DNA of 32,577 nucleotides from Thermomucor indicae-seudaticae (GCA_000787465.1 JSYX01000398.1:1-32577); one strand, 5' to 3'; numbered from the stretch's first letter, positions 21,165 through 32,497 are shown. The notes: generated from the sequence alone by a model not told the origin. Made by a program: numbers and translations.

Positions 21165-23653
21165 ATGCATTCGTCAGCTACCGATTACCCTCCTCTTCCT
21201 GAACATCCCTCACCAGCATACTTCTCACGGCGACGCCAAAGCATACCTTCCACTTCCACCGCTGCTGCTACTACTGCTGACAATCCCGACACGCTACCCA
21301 AAATCGTTGCCTCTCCTTCCTTAACAGCTTGGAAGAGTGCTGACGGCTTGGTGCATTCCACTCCTACTGCCACAGCTTCTTCCAACAGTGCTTCTGCCTC
21401 CAAAAATGGTCGTCGTAGCAGTCGTCTTCTCTCCGTTCGCCAATCTTCTTCCAAACACAATGCGACTTTATCACCTTATCAAGTATACCCCACGTCATTA
21501 CCAGCAAACCCTCACACTTCTCTTGAACAGCACCAACACACGCCGTCCAGCCACCACTCGAGCATTCCCATTACACAACGCATCCGCAAACTCTCCTTTT
21601 CGCGAGCTCCGACATCGCCGAAACCTCCTCCGCCCCAGTACACAGCTGATGTTGTCATGACCAACACTATTAACAAGGACTATGACCCTGCCACGGGCAA
21701 CAAGGTTATCAACAATTACATGATTATTAAGGAAATTGGCAGGGGTGTGCATGGCAAAGTGAAGCTGGCGGAAGACATGGAAACCGGAGAACTTGTTGTA
21801 AGTCTGGAGGAGGAGCATGATCTGGCAAGATGCCCACTTTGGATTGATATTACGTGTGTAGGCGATCAAAATTGTTGACAAGCGTACTCGGCGAAGACAC
21901 ACGTTGCTGCGTGGTAATAGTCAACACCACGTGCGAGGCGGTCTGGACAGTTTTAGGAAGGCAGCGGATCTTCCTCAATACAGAGAAAATGAACAAAAGA
22001 TCAGGAGAGAGATTGCTATTCTGAAGAAATGCGCACATCCTCATGTAGTCAAGTTGCGGGAGGTTATTGATGATCCAGCGAGCCGCAAGATTTACATGGG
22101 TTAGTTAATGAAATCAAAGAGTGAGAGCATATTGAACTTATCGGACGCGTTTGGTTTCAGCGCTAGAATACATGGAAGGCGGCGAAATCGAATGGCGTGA
22201 TGAGAACGATATGCCAGTCTTATCCATTGATGAAGCGCGCAGCGTCTTTCGCGATGTTGTCAGTGGTTTGGACTACCGTACGTGGTTACCTCTCTGTTCT
22301 GGTTAAACTCTGTTGTGTAACATTGCACGTTGCAGTCCATTATCAGGGTATCATTCATCGGGATATCAAGCCTGCCAACCTACTTCTGACAAGCGATCAC
22401 GTTGTAAAGATCTCTGACTTTGGAGTGTCATACTTTAACGAGATGCTGGCGGGTGACGAATCCGTTGCGGCTGCCAATCGCTCTAGTGAAAGCTTCAGTC
22501 ATATTGATCGCGAATTAGCTGAAACTGCAGGAACTCCGGCATTTTTTGCACCCGAGTTATGCTGTGCCGGAGACTTGCCATTAAGTCCTACTTCAGAGGA
22601 AGAAGGTAGTGCTAGTCCGACTGAAAAGCCACACCATCGACCACGGATCACGAAAGCCATCGATGTCTGGGCCCTCGGCGTCACTTTGTATTGCTTTGTT
22701 TTCGGTCGTTGCCCATTTACAGCAGCAACAGAGTTCGAACTTTTCGATACAATTCCTACAGAGCCATTAAAGTTTCCAAACCCAGAGGAGATTGGATTTG
22801 ACATCTCGGACGACTTGAAAGATTTGTTGCATAGGCTGCTAACCAAGAACCCCGAAGAACGAATTACACTGGAGGAAGTCAAGGTACGTGGAAGAGTTCT
22901 GCAGTGGCTACACCCTTTCTGACCTATGCTATAGCATCATCCATGGGTCATTGAAGATCTACAGGATCCTCACATTTGGTGGGAAGAAGCAGACCCACGC
23001 AGATACAAGGCGGTCGAAGTAACGGATGAGGAAGTAACTCATGCAGTCACGATCATGGTAGGTTCGAAAACCATTGACCGCTTCAAGACGCGAATCTAAT
23101 ATAGACTTTTCAGGATCGTCTACGCAAATCCATTCAGAAGCTTTCCTCATCTTTGTCCAGTCTGACTCATGGTCTTACGAGACGACGATCAAAAAGTGTA
23201 TCCTCTTCGCAGGCTTCGGCTACTTCTGCGGCGACACCGCGGAGGGTTCCTCAACAGACAACTTCACGGTTATTATCCCGTCGTCAGTCACATCAACCGG
23301 CTACACTGCAACCACTAGAGCCACTAATGGTTGGCAGACCATCGAGTTCGACTTCTATTTTGCCCCATACAGCCAACTCTCAATATGGCAATTCTCCTGA
23401 TAGCCGACCTCATGTTTCACCATACCAGTCTCAATTTTACCAGAGACCAGTGTCCTGTCTGTCAGACGAGGCCCGATACAGCAGTCTTCGTGGATCGGGC
23501 ATTTACGAAGAGCCAGAAGAAGACGAATATCAAGAGCATTCAAAGCATCATCGTCCTAGCTTGGATAGACAAACATCATCTGCATCATCGTCGTCTGGAC
23601 TTGCCATTACCATTAGTCGCTACCGTGGTGGACTAACTCCGTCGCAAAAGTAG
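21165..23653 (+). CDS. CaMKK-like Ser/Thr kinase (Ssp1/Sak1/Elm1 group)
   Basis: Six exons: 21165-21797, 21862-22099, 22161-22277, 22336-22883, 22935-23057 and 23114-23653, giving 732 residues. Such kinases phosphorylate the activation loop of Snf1/AMPK-type kinases and respond to calcium or nutrient and stress signals. Domain signs: glycine loop GRGVHGKV (about 192-199), AIK with K214, a basic insert after it at the place of the Arg/Pro insert of animal CaMKK, REIAILKKCAHPHVVKL, HRDIKPANLL (D339), DFG (357-359) and GTPAFFAPELC, typical of this group. An insertion rich in Ser/Glu follows the APE motif before DVWALGVTLY. The kinase domain ends near HPWV (about 513-517). The N-terminal 180 residues and the C-terminal 180 are Ser/Pro-rich and disordered. 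The start is the first ATG in the frame; the upstream open frame (to 21015) has no ATG. The family member within the group is not certain. Confidence 0.92.
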
Positions 23654-23887
23654 ACGAAGATGATGGTGGCAATGCATTATTTCTGTTTTTCCTCATTTTC
23701 ATCACCATCTAAAGCACTGGACCTCCTTCAATTAACATAACAACCCACAAGGATAACATGATTAAACAAGTTTTGATGGTTCACCCACCCAATGTCAGTG
23801 TTTGTTGCTTGAATGCTAAAGATCAGTGCAAGGTAGGGTGTCTTTAATGCGCGAAATATATACAAGAAGGCTGTACGAGATGTTGAA
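23654..23887. other. Convergent intergenic region
   Basis: 234 bases separate the stops of the kinase gene (+) and the Cys-rich gene (-). No gene or clear polyadenylation signal is seen. Confidence 0.5.
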
Positions 23888-24740
23888 TTACGGGGTATAA
23901 GGCGGGGGAGGAGGTGTTGCTTTGGGGTCCTGCCACCGTTGACATTGTAAGTGGAATTGTAACTGTTGTTGCTGCATAGAAGGACTGTTAGAAAGAACAG
24001 GTTGACTCAAGACCTGTGGTTGCTCGCTTTTATATTTATGCTGATGACGATAGTAGTAGTAGAAGTAAGCGATGCAGACAAGACAAACCAATAGGGCGAC
24101 AATGCTAACAACCACCGCAGCAATAACGGCAGCCGTATGCGATTTGTCAAACTGCTGATCGTCCCAAGGATTGCTATTGCTGCTGCTGGTATCGATGCAT
24201 CTGTTTTCGATGCATTGGCTTGAAGAGGAGCATTGATGGGTGGATTCACATGCGGCGCCGTCCGGGAGGCTGTCGACGCAAATGCCGTTCGAGGAGCAGA
24301 AAGTACCTGCTTCGCAATCGCTGAGGTACGCGTCGAGTGGGTTATTGACGTCCACAGGTGGCCACGTAATAATGGACTGGTTGGCTAATAACCTCGTGGC
24401 GGAAGCGTTGACGATAGGGGCGAGTTGTGGAATAGGCGAGCTGACGCAAGGAGTGTTTCGTCGAGCGGTTTCACCTACAAAGACAGGTGACTGTGTGGGT
24501 TGTATAAGAACCCATCTAGTTTGATTCCCAAGAATGGTTGTTAATAAAGTAAAGGGACGGATGTTGTTTATCTTACTGTGAATTACGCCGCGGACGGCAT
24601 TGGATGGTATGGCTAGTGACAACGCATACTTGTCCTTCTTCGTCACAAGGCCAGGTACAGTTCACAAGGACTTGAGCTGCTATTGCAAGCTGTAAATTTA
24701 AGAAGAACACGATAATGTGGCATGCCAAAGACCTTTGCAT
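23888..24740 (-). CDS. Cys-rich single-pass surface protein
   Basis: Two exons on the minus strand, 24740-24577 and 24515-23888, giving 263 residues. The first exon encodes a signal peptide (about residues 1-21, IIVFFLNLQLAIAA) and a Cys-bearing segment (VNCTWPCDEEGQVC). The ectodomain then carries a cluster of cysteines (CEAGTFC, NGICV, DGAACESTHQCSSSSQC) reminiscent of fungal Dickkopf-like or EGF-like Cys-rich modules; I cannot assign the fold. One membrane span at about residues 180-205 is followed by Tyr-rich and Gln/Pro-rich cytoplasmic tail ending PPPPPYTP, where PPPY fits a WW-domain or Nedd4-type ligase binding motif (PPxY). That would suit regulated endocytosis (inference). The start was chosen for the signal peptide. 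Ligand and role are unknown. Confidence 0.7.
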
Positions 24741-25510
24741 GGGCCACAGAAAGAAAGGAAGACAAGTGAGAGAGAGAGAAGCGAATGAAAAGCGGCATGC
24801 TCGAAATATAAGAATCACGTAGCAGGGCAGAAAGGAAATGGAGGAAACCCAGGAAAATGCTCGGAGTTCCCTTCGTACGACCATAACCCGAAGAAAGGTC
24901 TCCATGGCATGGCAATACGTCGATCCGAAGAAAACAGAAACCGGGGTCGGGGGCACATCCGATTGTCAAGTCAAAATATGTTATTTATGCAGGGTCTCCT
25001 TCGAGATATTACAAGAGACATCATGCATATCTCAAGCCATATACACACTGACTTTCGCTTCTATGGCCGAGAATTTGATTAGGCTGATTTTGGAAAAAAA
25101 AGACATTTTAAGTGAATGCGAGAGAGTGTGTGAGAGAGAGACACGGCTTGCGGAGTCTTTGGTTGCCAAAAGCCTTTCGCGTTCTTTTCACGGCATGAAT
25201 GACCGTAATATATAAAGATTCTTTAAGCAAAGACAAGTAGTAATTACGTTCAATACCAGAGTTCGAGCACTTTTTGTACGCAAGACACTGCCTTAGTTCT
25301 TGGTCCTATTCTTGTTTCTTTTTCCTGCAAAGAAAACTGCGGCGCGCGCGCGCGTGTGCAAGTTTCCACGGTGTCTAAAGTGACGGGTAAATTAATCTTC
25401 CATCGGCGGGTCAACTGGGATTGGCCGGTTCCAGATTTCCTTTTCCAATAGCAACCAGCTCAGAAAATTTAGCCAGCCTTTGGATACCCCCACCAACCAC
25501 CCATTTCCTG
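24741..25510. other. Divergent promoter region, Cys-rich gene and Rac
   Basis: No gene is supported; a 125-codon plus-strand frame (24838-25215) has no recognised feature. The region holds a GA-rich stretch near 25119-25141 and an alternating GC/GT run (25342-25360, separate entry), with the Rac start at 25511. Confidence 0.5.
25342..25360. repeat. Alternating purine-pyrimidine GC/GT run
   Basis: GCGCGCGCGCGCGTGTGCA, 19 bases of strict purine-pyrimidine alternation, about 150 bp before the Rac start codon. Sequences of this kind can adopt Z-DNA under supercoiling; whether it does so here is not known. Confidence 0.7.
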
Positions 25511-26358
25511 ATGCAGTCCATCAAGTGTGTTGTTGTCGGTGACGGGTACGTTCTTTTCTTCTTGGGTTTAACCTGTTTGGAAAGGCCCACGTAAGCTTTT
25601 GCTTGTGTGGGAGGACAGGTTCGAGATGACGGGCGAAGACAGGATTTGAAACATCATCATGCGTGTCATTGTTCTCACTGTGTTATTGTTATTAGTGCCG
25701 TCGGAAAGACCTGTTTGTTGATATCCTATACAACCAATGCGTTTCCAGGCGAATATATTCCTACCGTGTAGGTTTCTTTTCTTCTCCAAGAAACCTTTGT
25801 TGTCACGGTTTTGTTGATCTGAGAATATCTAGGTTTGACAATTACTCTGCCAACGTGATGGTGGATGGCAAACCCATCAACTTGGGTCTTTGGGACACGG
25901 CTGGTCAAGAAGACTATGACCGACTTCGTCCCTTGTCGTATCCACAAACAGACGTTTTCCTGGTCTGCTTTTCCTTGGTGAGCCCGCCTTCGTTTGAAAA
26001 CGTGCGGACCAAGGTAACGTTACTAGCAACATTGCTTTCGTTTTGCTCTATAGTAACCTTACTATAGTGGTACCCGGAGATCAGCCATCATGCTCCCAAT
26101 GTACCCATGATCTTGGTCGGTACAAAGTTGGATTTGAGAGAAGATCCTCAGACCGTAGAGCGTCTCTCCGAGAAGCGCATGGCACCCATCTCTTACACAC
26201 AAGGCGTTCAGATGCAGAAAGACATTGGCGCGGTGAAATATCTCGAATGTTCGGCTTTGACTCAGAAAGGTTTGAAGAACGTGTTCGATGAAGCAATTCG
26301 TGCGGTCCTGTCGCCGCCTCCGAAGCCCAAGAAAAAGAAGGGCTGCATGATTCTGTAA
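25511..26358 (+). CDS. RAC1: Rac-type Rho GTPase
   Basis: Small GTPase switching between GDP and GTP to control actin, polarity and NADPH oxidase or MAPK signalling. Exons 25511-25545, 25696-25767, 25833-26013 and 26068-26358 give exactly 192 residues, as in animal Rac1. Visible: GDGAVGKT (P-loop, 10-17), the switch I residues YIPTVFDNY with T35, GLWDTAGQ with W56 (the residue that separates Rac from Cdc42, which has Phe), switch [21 protein letters not shown] and CSAL for guanine recognition. The end is a polybasic stretch (KPKKKKG) and CMIL, a CAAX box with a terminal Leu, which predicts geranylgeranylation and plasma-membrane targeting. The 35-nt first exon splits a glycine codon of the P-loop, so it is missed without splicing. 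All introns are GT-AG (150, 65 and 54 nt). The first intron is unusually long for this window. Confidence 0.97.
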
Positions 26359-26597
26359 AACTTTTCATCTACTATTAACCCCCTCCTTTCTTCTCTTCTT
26401 TTCCTTTTCTTATTATCGTAATAACCTGTTTGTCTCACTATCTCTCCCTTCTTTTTTTCTTTACGCACTATTCTTGTTTACTGAAATAATGTTTGGCTTG
26501 TAAAACAGGCCTGTATCTGTTATCTGTATGCCGAGTGTCTCAATCGAGGTGCCACTGGCAATTAATCGAAGAAAGCAAACAGAAAAGCACAGAGAGT
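26359..26597. other. Convergent intergenic region
   Basis: 239 bases between the stops of Rac (+) and the 5'-nucleotidase (-). The Rac 3' region is strongly C/T-rich. No gene is seen. Confidence 0.5.
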
Positions 26598-27751
26598 CTA
26601 AAGAGATTCTACAATGTCTATGAGAGGATCCAGATTGGCGTCCCGCATAATGACAATATCAAAGGCATCCGTGTATCGTGGTTCGAGCACATCAAAATCG
26701 TGGTTACATAAGCCAACGTTCAAACACAAGTCGTGTTTGACACCTTGACTCATTTGCAAATCACCCAGCGAATCGCCGACAAGGATCACGTTCGGTCTGT
26801 GCTGAATCGTCGCGTAATAAGGGGTCGTATCAAGCTGGAATTCCGACTTGTTGAACGCATGAATCAAGGGCTCTTCGAAATCGACGCAGACACCTTCGTC
26901 GTTGAACTTCATCATATTGGACACGATATGCATGTTTGGAAACATGACTTTGTGTTGCTTCAGAATCTCCTCAATCACATTGCCGATGCCTGCCGAAAAC
27001 ACCAAGAACGGGATCTCGTTTTTATAGCAGAGTCCCAGAAGCGGTTTTATGCCTGGACGCAGCTCCAAAGGCGTTTCTTCCGCCATGGCTCTGATGTCTG
27101 ATATAACGTCAATTTTCAACCTCTCCCATTCCAGTAACAATGATATTACCTTCCCGAGTCAGATTTTGGGATACCAGTGCGCGATGGGACTTCTCCCACC
27201 ATTCGACCATATACGGGATCTTTTCTTCACGAGTCATATTGCGATCAATCTCAATAGGGTAATAGGTGCGCAATAGGTCGTCCGTCACTTTCTTGAACTG
27301 TAAAGAGACCGCTGTTAGCCAGCTTCTATGTGCATCGTATCTTTCTGGTTTTTGTTCCAGTACAGTATATACTTGCACTTGGATCCAGTTTCGAGTAAAG
27401 GCCAGGGACACCATGGCACGATAGATTGCGGACAAGCGCGTCCGTTTTCTTGTCCCTGACCCAGTAACGAGACATCGTCATGTCAAAATCTGGGAGAAGA
27501 TGGAAAGGCGTCAGGCACGCACACATACACATACAGCCTTCTCTCTACTTGCCGCAAATAAAATGAAGTTTCTGTTCGCCATCATTCAGAATCTTTTCCA
27601 ACTTCTTTGTCGTTTCTTCCACATTCCTGATGCGAATGGTAGGATTGGCGAGTAACTTTTGAACTGCGTCCCTCCATGTCAGCACCTGTTACGCTTTTAG
27701 AAAGGATATCTGTGGGTACTCACTGAGTTTTCTAGCTCTCTCAAGGGACAT
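26598..27751 (-). CDS. Cytosolic 5'-nucleotidase III-like HAD phosphatase
   Basis: HAD-superfamily enzyme that removes phosphate from nucleoside monophosphates, with pyrimidine substrates in the animal member (NT5C3). Five exons on the minus strand: 27751-27724, 27663-27553, 27489-27377, 27297-27150 and 27097-26598, giving 299 residues against about 297 in NT5C3. The nucleophile motif DFDMT is at 47-51 (D47 nucleophile, D49 acid/base), followed by SRYW. PIEIDRNMTREEKIPYMVEWW is a strong family landmark; VFSAGIGNVIEE carries the motif II serine; NVILVGDSLGDLQM supplies the motif IV acidic residues. Two of the four introns (27490-27552 and 27298-27376) only fit the frame if the donor is GCAAGT, that is GC-AG splicing (separate entries). 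The other two are GT-AG (60 and 52 nt). The enzyme is probably cytosolic; no signal peptide or membrane segment was seen. Substrate choice cannot be read from the sequence. Confidence 0.9.
27298..27376 (-). other. GC-AG intron, 79 nt
   Basis: Minus-strand donor GCAAGT follows GATCCAAGT, acceptor CTTTACAG, with a GCTAAC branch-like site. It joins SKLDPS to FKKVTDDLL in phase 0. The alternative GTCCCT donor upstream is poor. Confidence 0.65.
27490..27552 (-). other. GC-AG intron, 63 nt
   Basis: Minus-strand donor GCAAGT follows ATTTGCG and the acceptor is TTCTCCCAG. Only this choice gives HFICDFDMT, the catalytic motif; the nearby GT gives the wrong phase. Retention would bring a TAG within two codons. 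Confidence 0.75.
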
Positions 27752-28029
27752 AATGGAAAAGGAAAGAGAAGGGAAAGGAGAGGAAAGGGCTGCCTGACGT
27801 CAATGATGCATTTTGCATGGTCACTGCGGAAAATCATTCAACCTTGGCAAAATGTACATAGCATAACTATCTTATTGATGGTAACAGTAGAAGGCTAATA
27901 ACTCTAACTATATAAAGGGAATGTACATATATTGGTCAAGGTAATGTGTAGTATGGACGCTTAGACGGTCTATGATATATACAACAAGATGATGACAAAT
28001 AAAGAGGTATCTATCCAGATAACACTCAC
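27752..28029. other. Intergenic: nucleotidase promoter, PPR 3' region
   Basis: 278 bases. The part next to 27751 is the nucleotidase promoter, with a pyrimidine-rich stretch on the minus strand (about 27752-27790, CCTTTCCTTTCCC-type). The rest is the 3' region of the PPR gene. No gene is seen. Confidence 0.5.
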
Positions 28030-31000
28030 TCACGGGAATAGCTCAGCAACGGCCGCGACCACTTTTTCCGGGAATCCACGTTGAACCATTCGTTCAAATA
28101 CCTGCTTGGCTTCGGAGCGCATATCGTTTTCAAGGTAGGCAGCGACCATGGCTTCATAAGTACTCGGCTCTCGGACAACAACAAAGTCTTTTCCCGAGCC
28201 AGCATGGCGATGGCGCAGCAACAACCTGTCATCCGACATGGCATCAAAGACTGCCTTTGCCTTGTCAATCATGCCTTTTTGTCCATAGCCGCGGATGAAC
28301 AAATTCTCAATGTATGGCGAGAAGCTCCTGTGGATGATGGTCTTGAGCATGTCGCGGTACAGCCGCTCGGCACGTTCGAGGCGGTCATTACTAATCAAAG
28401 TGTCCAGCATGGCTTGATACACTTCTTCATCGGGCAAGATACCCGCCTTTTTCATTTCCGCAAAAACCCGCTCAGCGCTCTCGACGTCTCGGTGCAGCGT
28501 GCCGTAAGCATAAATCAGCGTCGCATAATGCGTTGCCTGCGGGCGGATCTTGTCACGGCGCTCCATTTCAGTCAGCATCCGATGCGCCGCCAGCATATCG
28601 TAGGGTGCGATGCAGGCGTATGCTTCCATGAGCAACTTGTACGTGTGCGCTGATGGCTTGACGCGTCGTCTCCGCAATTCCGCAAAGTACTCTAGGACCC
28701 GCTCGCGATTGGGCTGCTGGTGGCGAATGTAGAATTGCATCATGTTGTTAAAGGGCCCCACACGCGGCGGTTTGCAGGAAGGAGAGGAAAGCATCTCACC
28801 AAATATACGACGTGCATGCGATTCGGAACCGGCGCGCACACAGGCAGATATCATGGCGCCATACGTCACCGAGTTGGGTATGATCTTGAACAGTTTCTGC
28901 ATTTCGTAAAAGAGGTACAGCGCTGGCTCGAGTTTGCGCGCTTTGGCAAGCTTGGAGATGACGACATTGTAGAAAAAGGTGGTCGGCTTGACGTGGTGTC
29001 TTTTGGCCTCGTCGTAAATGGTCAGTGCATCCGTGGCTTCATCTGTGGCATTCTGGGCGCTCCCGAGCAAGAGCGAGGCGTAAGCGTTGCCGTCTGGGAA
29101 ATAGCCCATGGCCTTGATATGGTCGTAGTGCATCTTGGCCTTGATCATGTCGCCTTGTTGCGCGTAGCTGATGAGAATGCTGTTTGTTACGAGGTACACT
29201 GCACGCGATCGCTGTGGCTCGTCCAGGTTCTGAAATGCATCCAGAGAGGCTTGGTAGACTCGGTCAGCCTTTTCGACGGAACCTTGCTTTCCCATCAACG
29301 AAATCACGTCCCGCATTATCTCTGGCGACGGCACCAAGCCTTGCTGCACGATGCGTCTCTGTAGTATCTCCAAAACTTCATCAAATTGCCCGGAAAGGGC
29401 CACCTTGAGTATTTGTTCGGACACTGCATGTGCTTCAGGTGATAGAATTGTCTCTGCCTCTTGCTCGGCTGCCATAGGATCCTCTTGTTGTAAGCGCGCC
29501 AGCACCATTTTCCCAATGTGTTTCGGAGGGGCCGTGCGCATGGACCCCGAGACGTGCTTGACAAGGTCGCCAAAGTTTGGTAGTACCTCATCGGATACTC
29601 TGCTACTTCCATAGACAAGTAGGGCAGCTTCGTAAATTGTATTGCCGTCTGCCTCGGAAAGGCGATTCCGTTTGCTTTCCAAGTATGCCTTGATTAACGT
29701 CTTTGCTAGCATTTCCTGCTGCTCCCTTATCAAGTCGGTGTATTTCTCGAATGCAGTAGCAACGACGCGATATGTTTGAGCGAGTCGACGGACATCCGAA
29801 GACGGCAAAAGAGTGACAATACGCAACGCAGCATGCATTAGATGAGATGCACCTTTGGCCAAAGCACGTGGAGACGTTGCATGAAGTACAGTCTGTAGCG
29901 CACACAAAGCTTGATCCATGTCGCCAGCATCACAAAATGCCAACACAATTCGCTCTGAAAGGATCGCATCCGGCTCCAAACCAGCATCTTGCATGTCTCT
30001 CACAACAGACAGGGCCTTTTCCAGCTGCTGATGTGCAAGGCACAAGAGGGCGAAGTTGGCCAAATTGCCATAAGCTTTCGATATATCCGTCGTCAAGAGG
30101 GCGTCATACATTTGGGCAGCCGGTGTCCACTGGTCTGCCTGGCAATAGGCAGAAAGGATGGGACCATAACTGCTCGCGTCCACTGCCGGATTGTTGTTGT
30201 CCTTGCTTGCTGCCAAACGCTCGACGAGAGCTCTCGCTTGATCGACGTCGCCGTTCGCGCAATAATAGCGGATGATAGAGTTGTAAGGAATAATGGTGAC
30301 TTTGATGCCGTCCTTGATCATGTCGTGCTCAACGACGCGAAATGCATTCTCCAGCTGGTGGCATTTGAGGTACGCATCGACAAGCGCATTGTAGACGTAA
30401 GAAGCATCGTGAGAGCTCATGTGCGTCTTTAGCCGAGTGTACTGATCGAAAAACTGAAGAGCAGATGACATATCTCTTGCACGACCCATCAGATTGATCA
30501 AAGCAGCAAACGTGGCCGAATTGGGCTGTGCGTTCGGCGATCGTACCAGTTGATCGTACACGAACCGTGCGTCGCCTGCGTTGCTGTAGTGAGAGAGCAC
30601 CCGGAGAAGCTGATTGAACACCTCCACGTCGAGTTCTTGGATACGCTGATCGGCTACTGCTGCATGAAAGAGGTCAAGTGCTCGTTCGACATTGTTTTCG
30701 GACTCGAGTAATGCAATATCGTCGGCTTCACGGCCCGTACGTGCCGACTGGCGCCTCAGCATGGCAATTGTCTTTTGGACCTCTACGTCGCGCTTGCAAA
30801 GCATGCGAATGAGCACTGTGTATGTGTATGCATCAGGTAAGATACCCGTGTCAATCATTTCATCATACACTAAGTACGCATGAAACAAAGCGCTGCATTT
30901 AGCCTTCTATACCTAAACTGGCATTTTGGGAAGGTACGGATACGTACATTTCAAGACATGATCCACAGGCGTTCCTCCTCGGCGCAGTGTTTCATGAGCA

Positions 31001-31329
31001 TCAAAGACTAGGTTGTACGTATGCAGCGTTACAGGAACGTTTTGCTTTTTCATGGCACAGAATTCGGATATGACGGCTTTGAGCTTGCCCTCCCTCTTTG
31101 CAAGCAGTATACGTGAATTCGCCTCCGAGGAAGTTTCGGATAGTAGGTGCCGTGACTGGACAGGTGATGGTGGTGGCGTTGGTAAATCTGATCGACGCTG
31201 GTTTGCTTTCGGGTGCGTCGTTGGCGTGGCAACAGCTTGGCTCTCCATGACAGCATGTGTACGGTATGACTTGACGGAATGCCGATGACATGAGCTACGT
31301 TGCTCCTTTTCCAATAGTCTGACAGTCAT
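28030..31329 (-). CDS. Long pentatricopeptide-repeat (PPR) protein
   Basis: Two exons on the minus strand, 31329-30944 and 30892-28030, giving 1082 residues. PPR proteins bind RNA by tandem 35-residue helical repeats, usually in mitochondria, where they act in transcript stability, processing or translation. The repeats are visible across the sequence, for example PDAYTYTVLIRMLCK, PNSATFAALINLMGRA, KVTIIPYNSIIRYYCANG, PTTFFYNVVISKLAKA, PNSVTYGAMISACVRAG, PSAHTYKLLMEAYAC and PDEEVYQAMLDTLISN. I estimate about twenty. The N-terminus is basic and Ser/Pro-rich without acidic clusters at first, compatible with a mitochondrial targeting sequence. The donor was set at 30943-30942 (phase 2) because the stronger-looking GTACGT one base away breaks the frame. 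Which transcript it serves cannot be told. Reading starts at the first ATG of the frame. Confidence 0.88.
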
Positions 31330-31406
31330 TGGATGCGGCGTTACGTTATAAAGGTGGGTGAATAGCCGGCCAAGAGGATCAGATGCTTTTTTTATAGTTT
31401 CTGATC

Positions 31407-31625
31407 ATGTTGTGTTGCCAACCTTTCTTTGGTTTTGATTTATCAGATGCCAGTTTCACTCCGCTTCCGGACGATGATCTGATAATCGAGGAAAAAGACA
31501 TTACGCGGCTAAAAGTGGTCAGTTATGTTGTATCAAGAACGACGATCATCGATATGGTGATCTCTGTTGCAAACCGCGACCTATGCATGTCTTGCAAAAT
31601 AAAACTTACTGTAAGGATAATCTAA
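31407..31625 (+). CDS. Doubtful small ORF after a TATA-like box
   Basis: 72 codons starting MLCCQPFFGFDLSD, with TTATAAA about 60 bases upstream. The first 30 residues (acidic, PLPDDDLIIEEKD) look protein-like, the rest does not; it may be the first exon of a longer gene, but I found no convincing downstream exon. Confidence 0.2.
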   Translation: MLCCQPFFGFDLSDASFTPLPDDDLIIEEKDITRLKVVSYVVSRTTIIDMVISVANRDLCMSCKIKLTVRII

Positions 31626-31978
31626 ATATTTTATGCGCGACGTGGCCTGGCAAAGGTAGAGTTTGAGTCGTGCAACAGATCTAACGTGAGGCAAATGGAG
31701 AATTTCGTTTCACTCGTTTAAAGCACTGATTTTCTATGCACACTCTTTTAGTTCTCAATAATAATAATAAAGACCCTTTAACTAGCGTTTTCTTCGTTTC
31801 TCTTTGCGCGCAATATAGTATCACTCGGGTCACGGTCTTCTATCTGTGCCTCTTATTCAATGGGTTTTACTGAGGGGAGTACCATGTAAACATATCCCTT
31901 GCAACCACTGCGGAGGACTTCCCTCGAGACGCTCGATGCGCCATTTCTTTACATCAATTGTGATTAACGAGAATTTTT

Positions 31979-32180
31979 AAACGTGTACAGACAAATGACA
32001 AACGAGTGACACACATTTACTCAATTGCAAAAAGATTCAACAATGACATGTACAAAAGATGCCAAGACCCTCTTATGAGCCTCCTAAACGTATACAGACA
32101 GGCTAATGACACACATTTAGTCAAATGCAAAAAGATTTATTGCATATGCAAAAGATGCGTAACGTTCTCATGAGACTTGC
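31979..32180. repeat. Imperfect tandem duplication, 107-bp period
   Basis: Copy 1 (31979-32085) and copy 2 (32086-32180) share, in order, AAACGT.TACAGACA, ACACATTTA.TCAA.TGCAAAA, CAAAAGATT, AAAAGATGC and TCT.ATGAG. Copy 2 has a net deletion of about 12 bases. It lies in non-coding sequence. The copies differ at enough sites to suggest an old event. Confidence 0.75.
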
Positions 32181-32491
32181 AATGTCGCTTCACTACCAAG
32201 TACAAGACAATGCACAGCTGTATGTCGTATGGAATATTCAGCTGGTTATGCCTGCATAAGAACACGTCGTGCAAAAAGCCCCTTTCGGCAATGTCACATA
32301 ATATGTATGTACCAGCAGCAGTGAACATTACTATTGTAACCATAATCAGTCCCGTAAACTTGATCTTTCACCCGGGCAAATCACACCGGGATGTGATCAA
32401 AAACGCCTCTAAAAAACCTCAAGAGGAAGGAAGAAAAGCTCACTATTTTACTTGTATTTGCGCATTCAAGTACTTTGTAACAAATATAGAC

Positions 32492-32497
32492 TTTATT
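32492..32497 (-). terminator. Candidate polyadenylation signal AATAAA
   Basis: Read on the minus strand, AATAAA lies about 30 nt after the TGA of the partial gene at the right edge. Confidence 0.5.

Noticed and set aside
28081..30432. Long plus-strand ORFs opposite the PPR gene
   Set aside because: They are antisense shadows of a GC-rich repetitive coding region and carry no recognisable domain.
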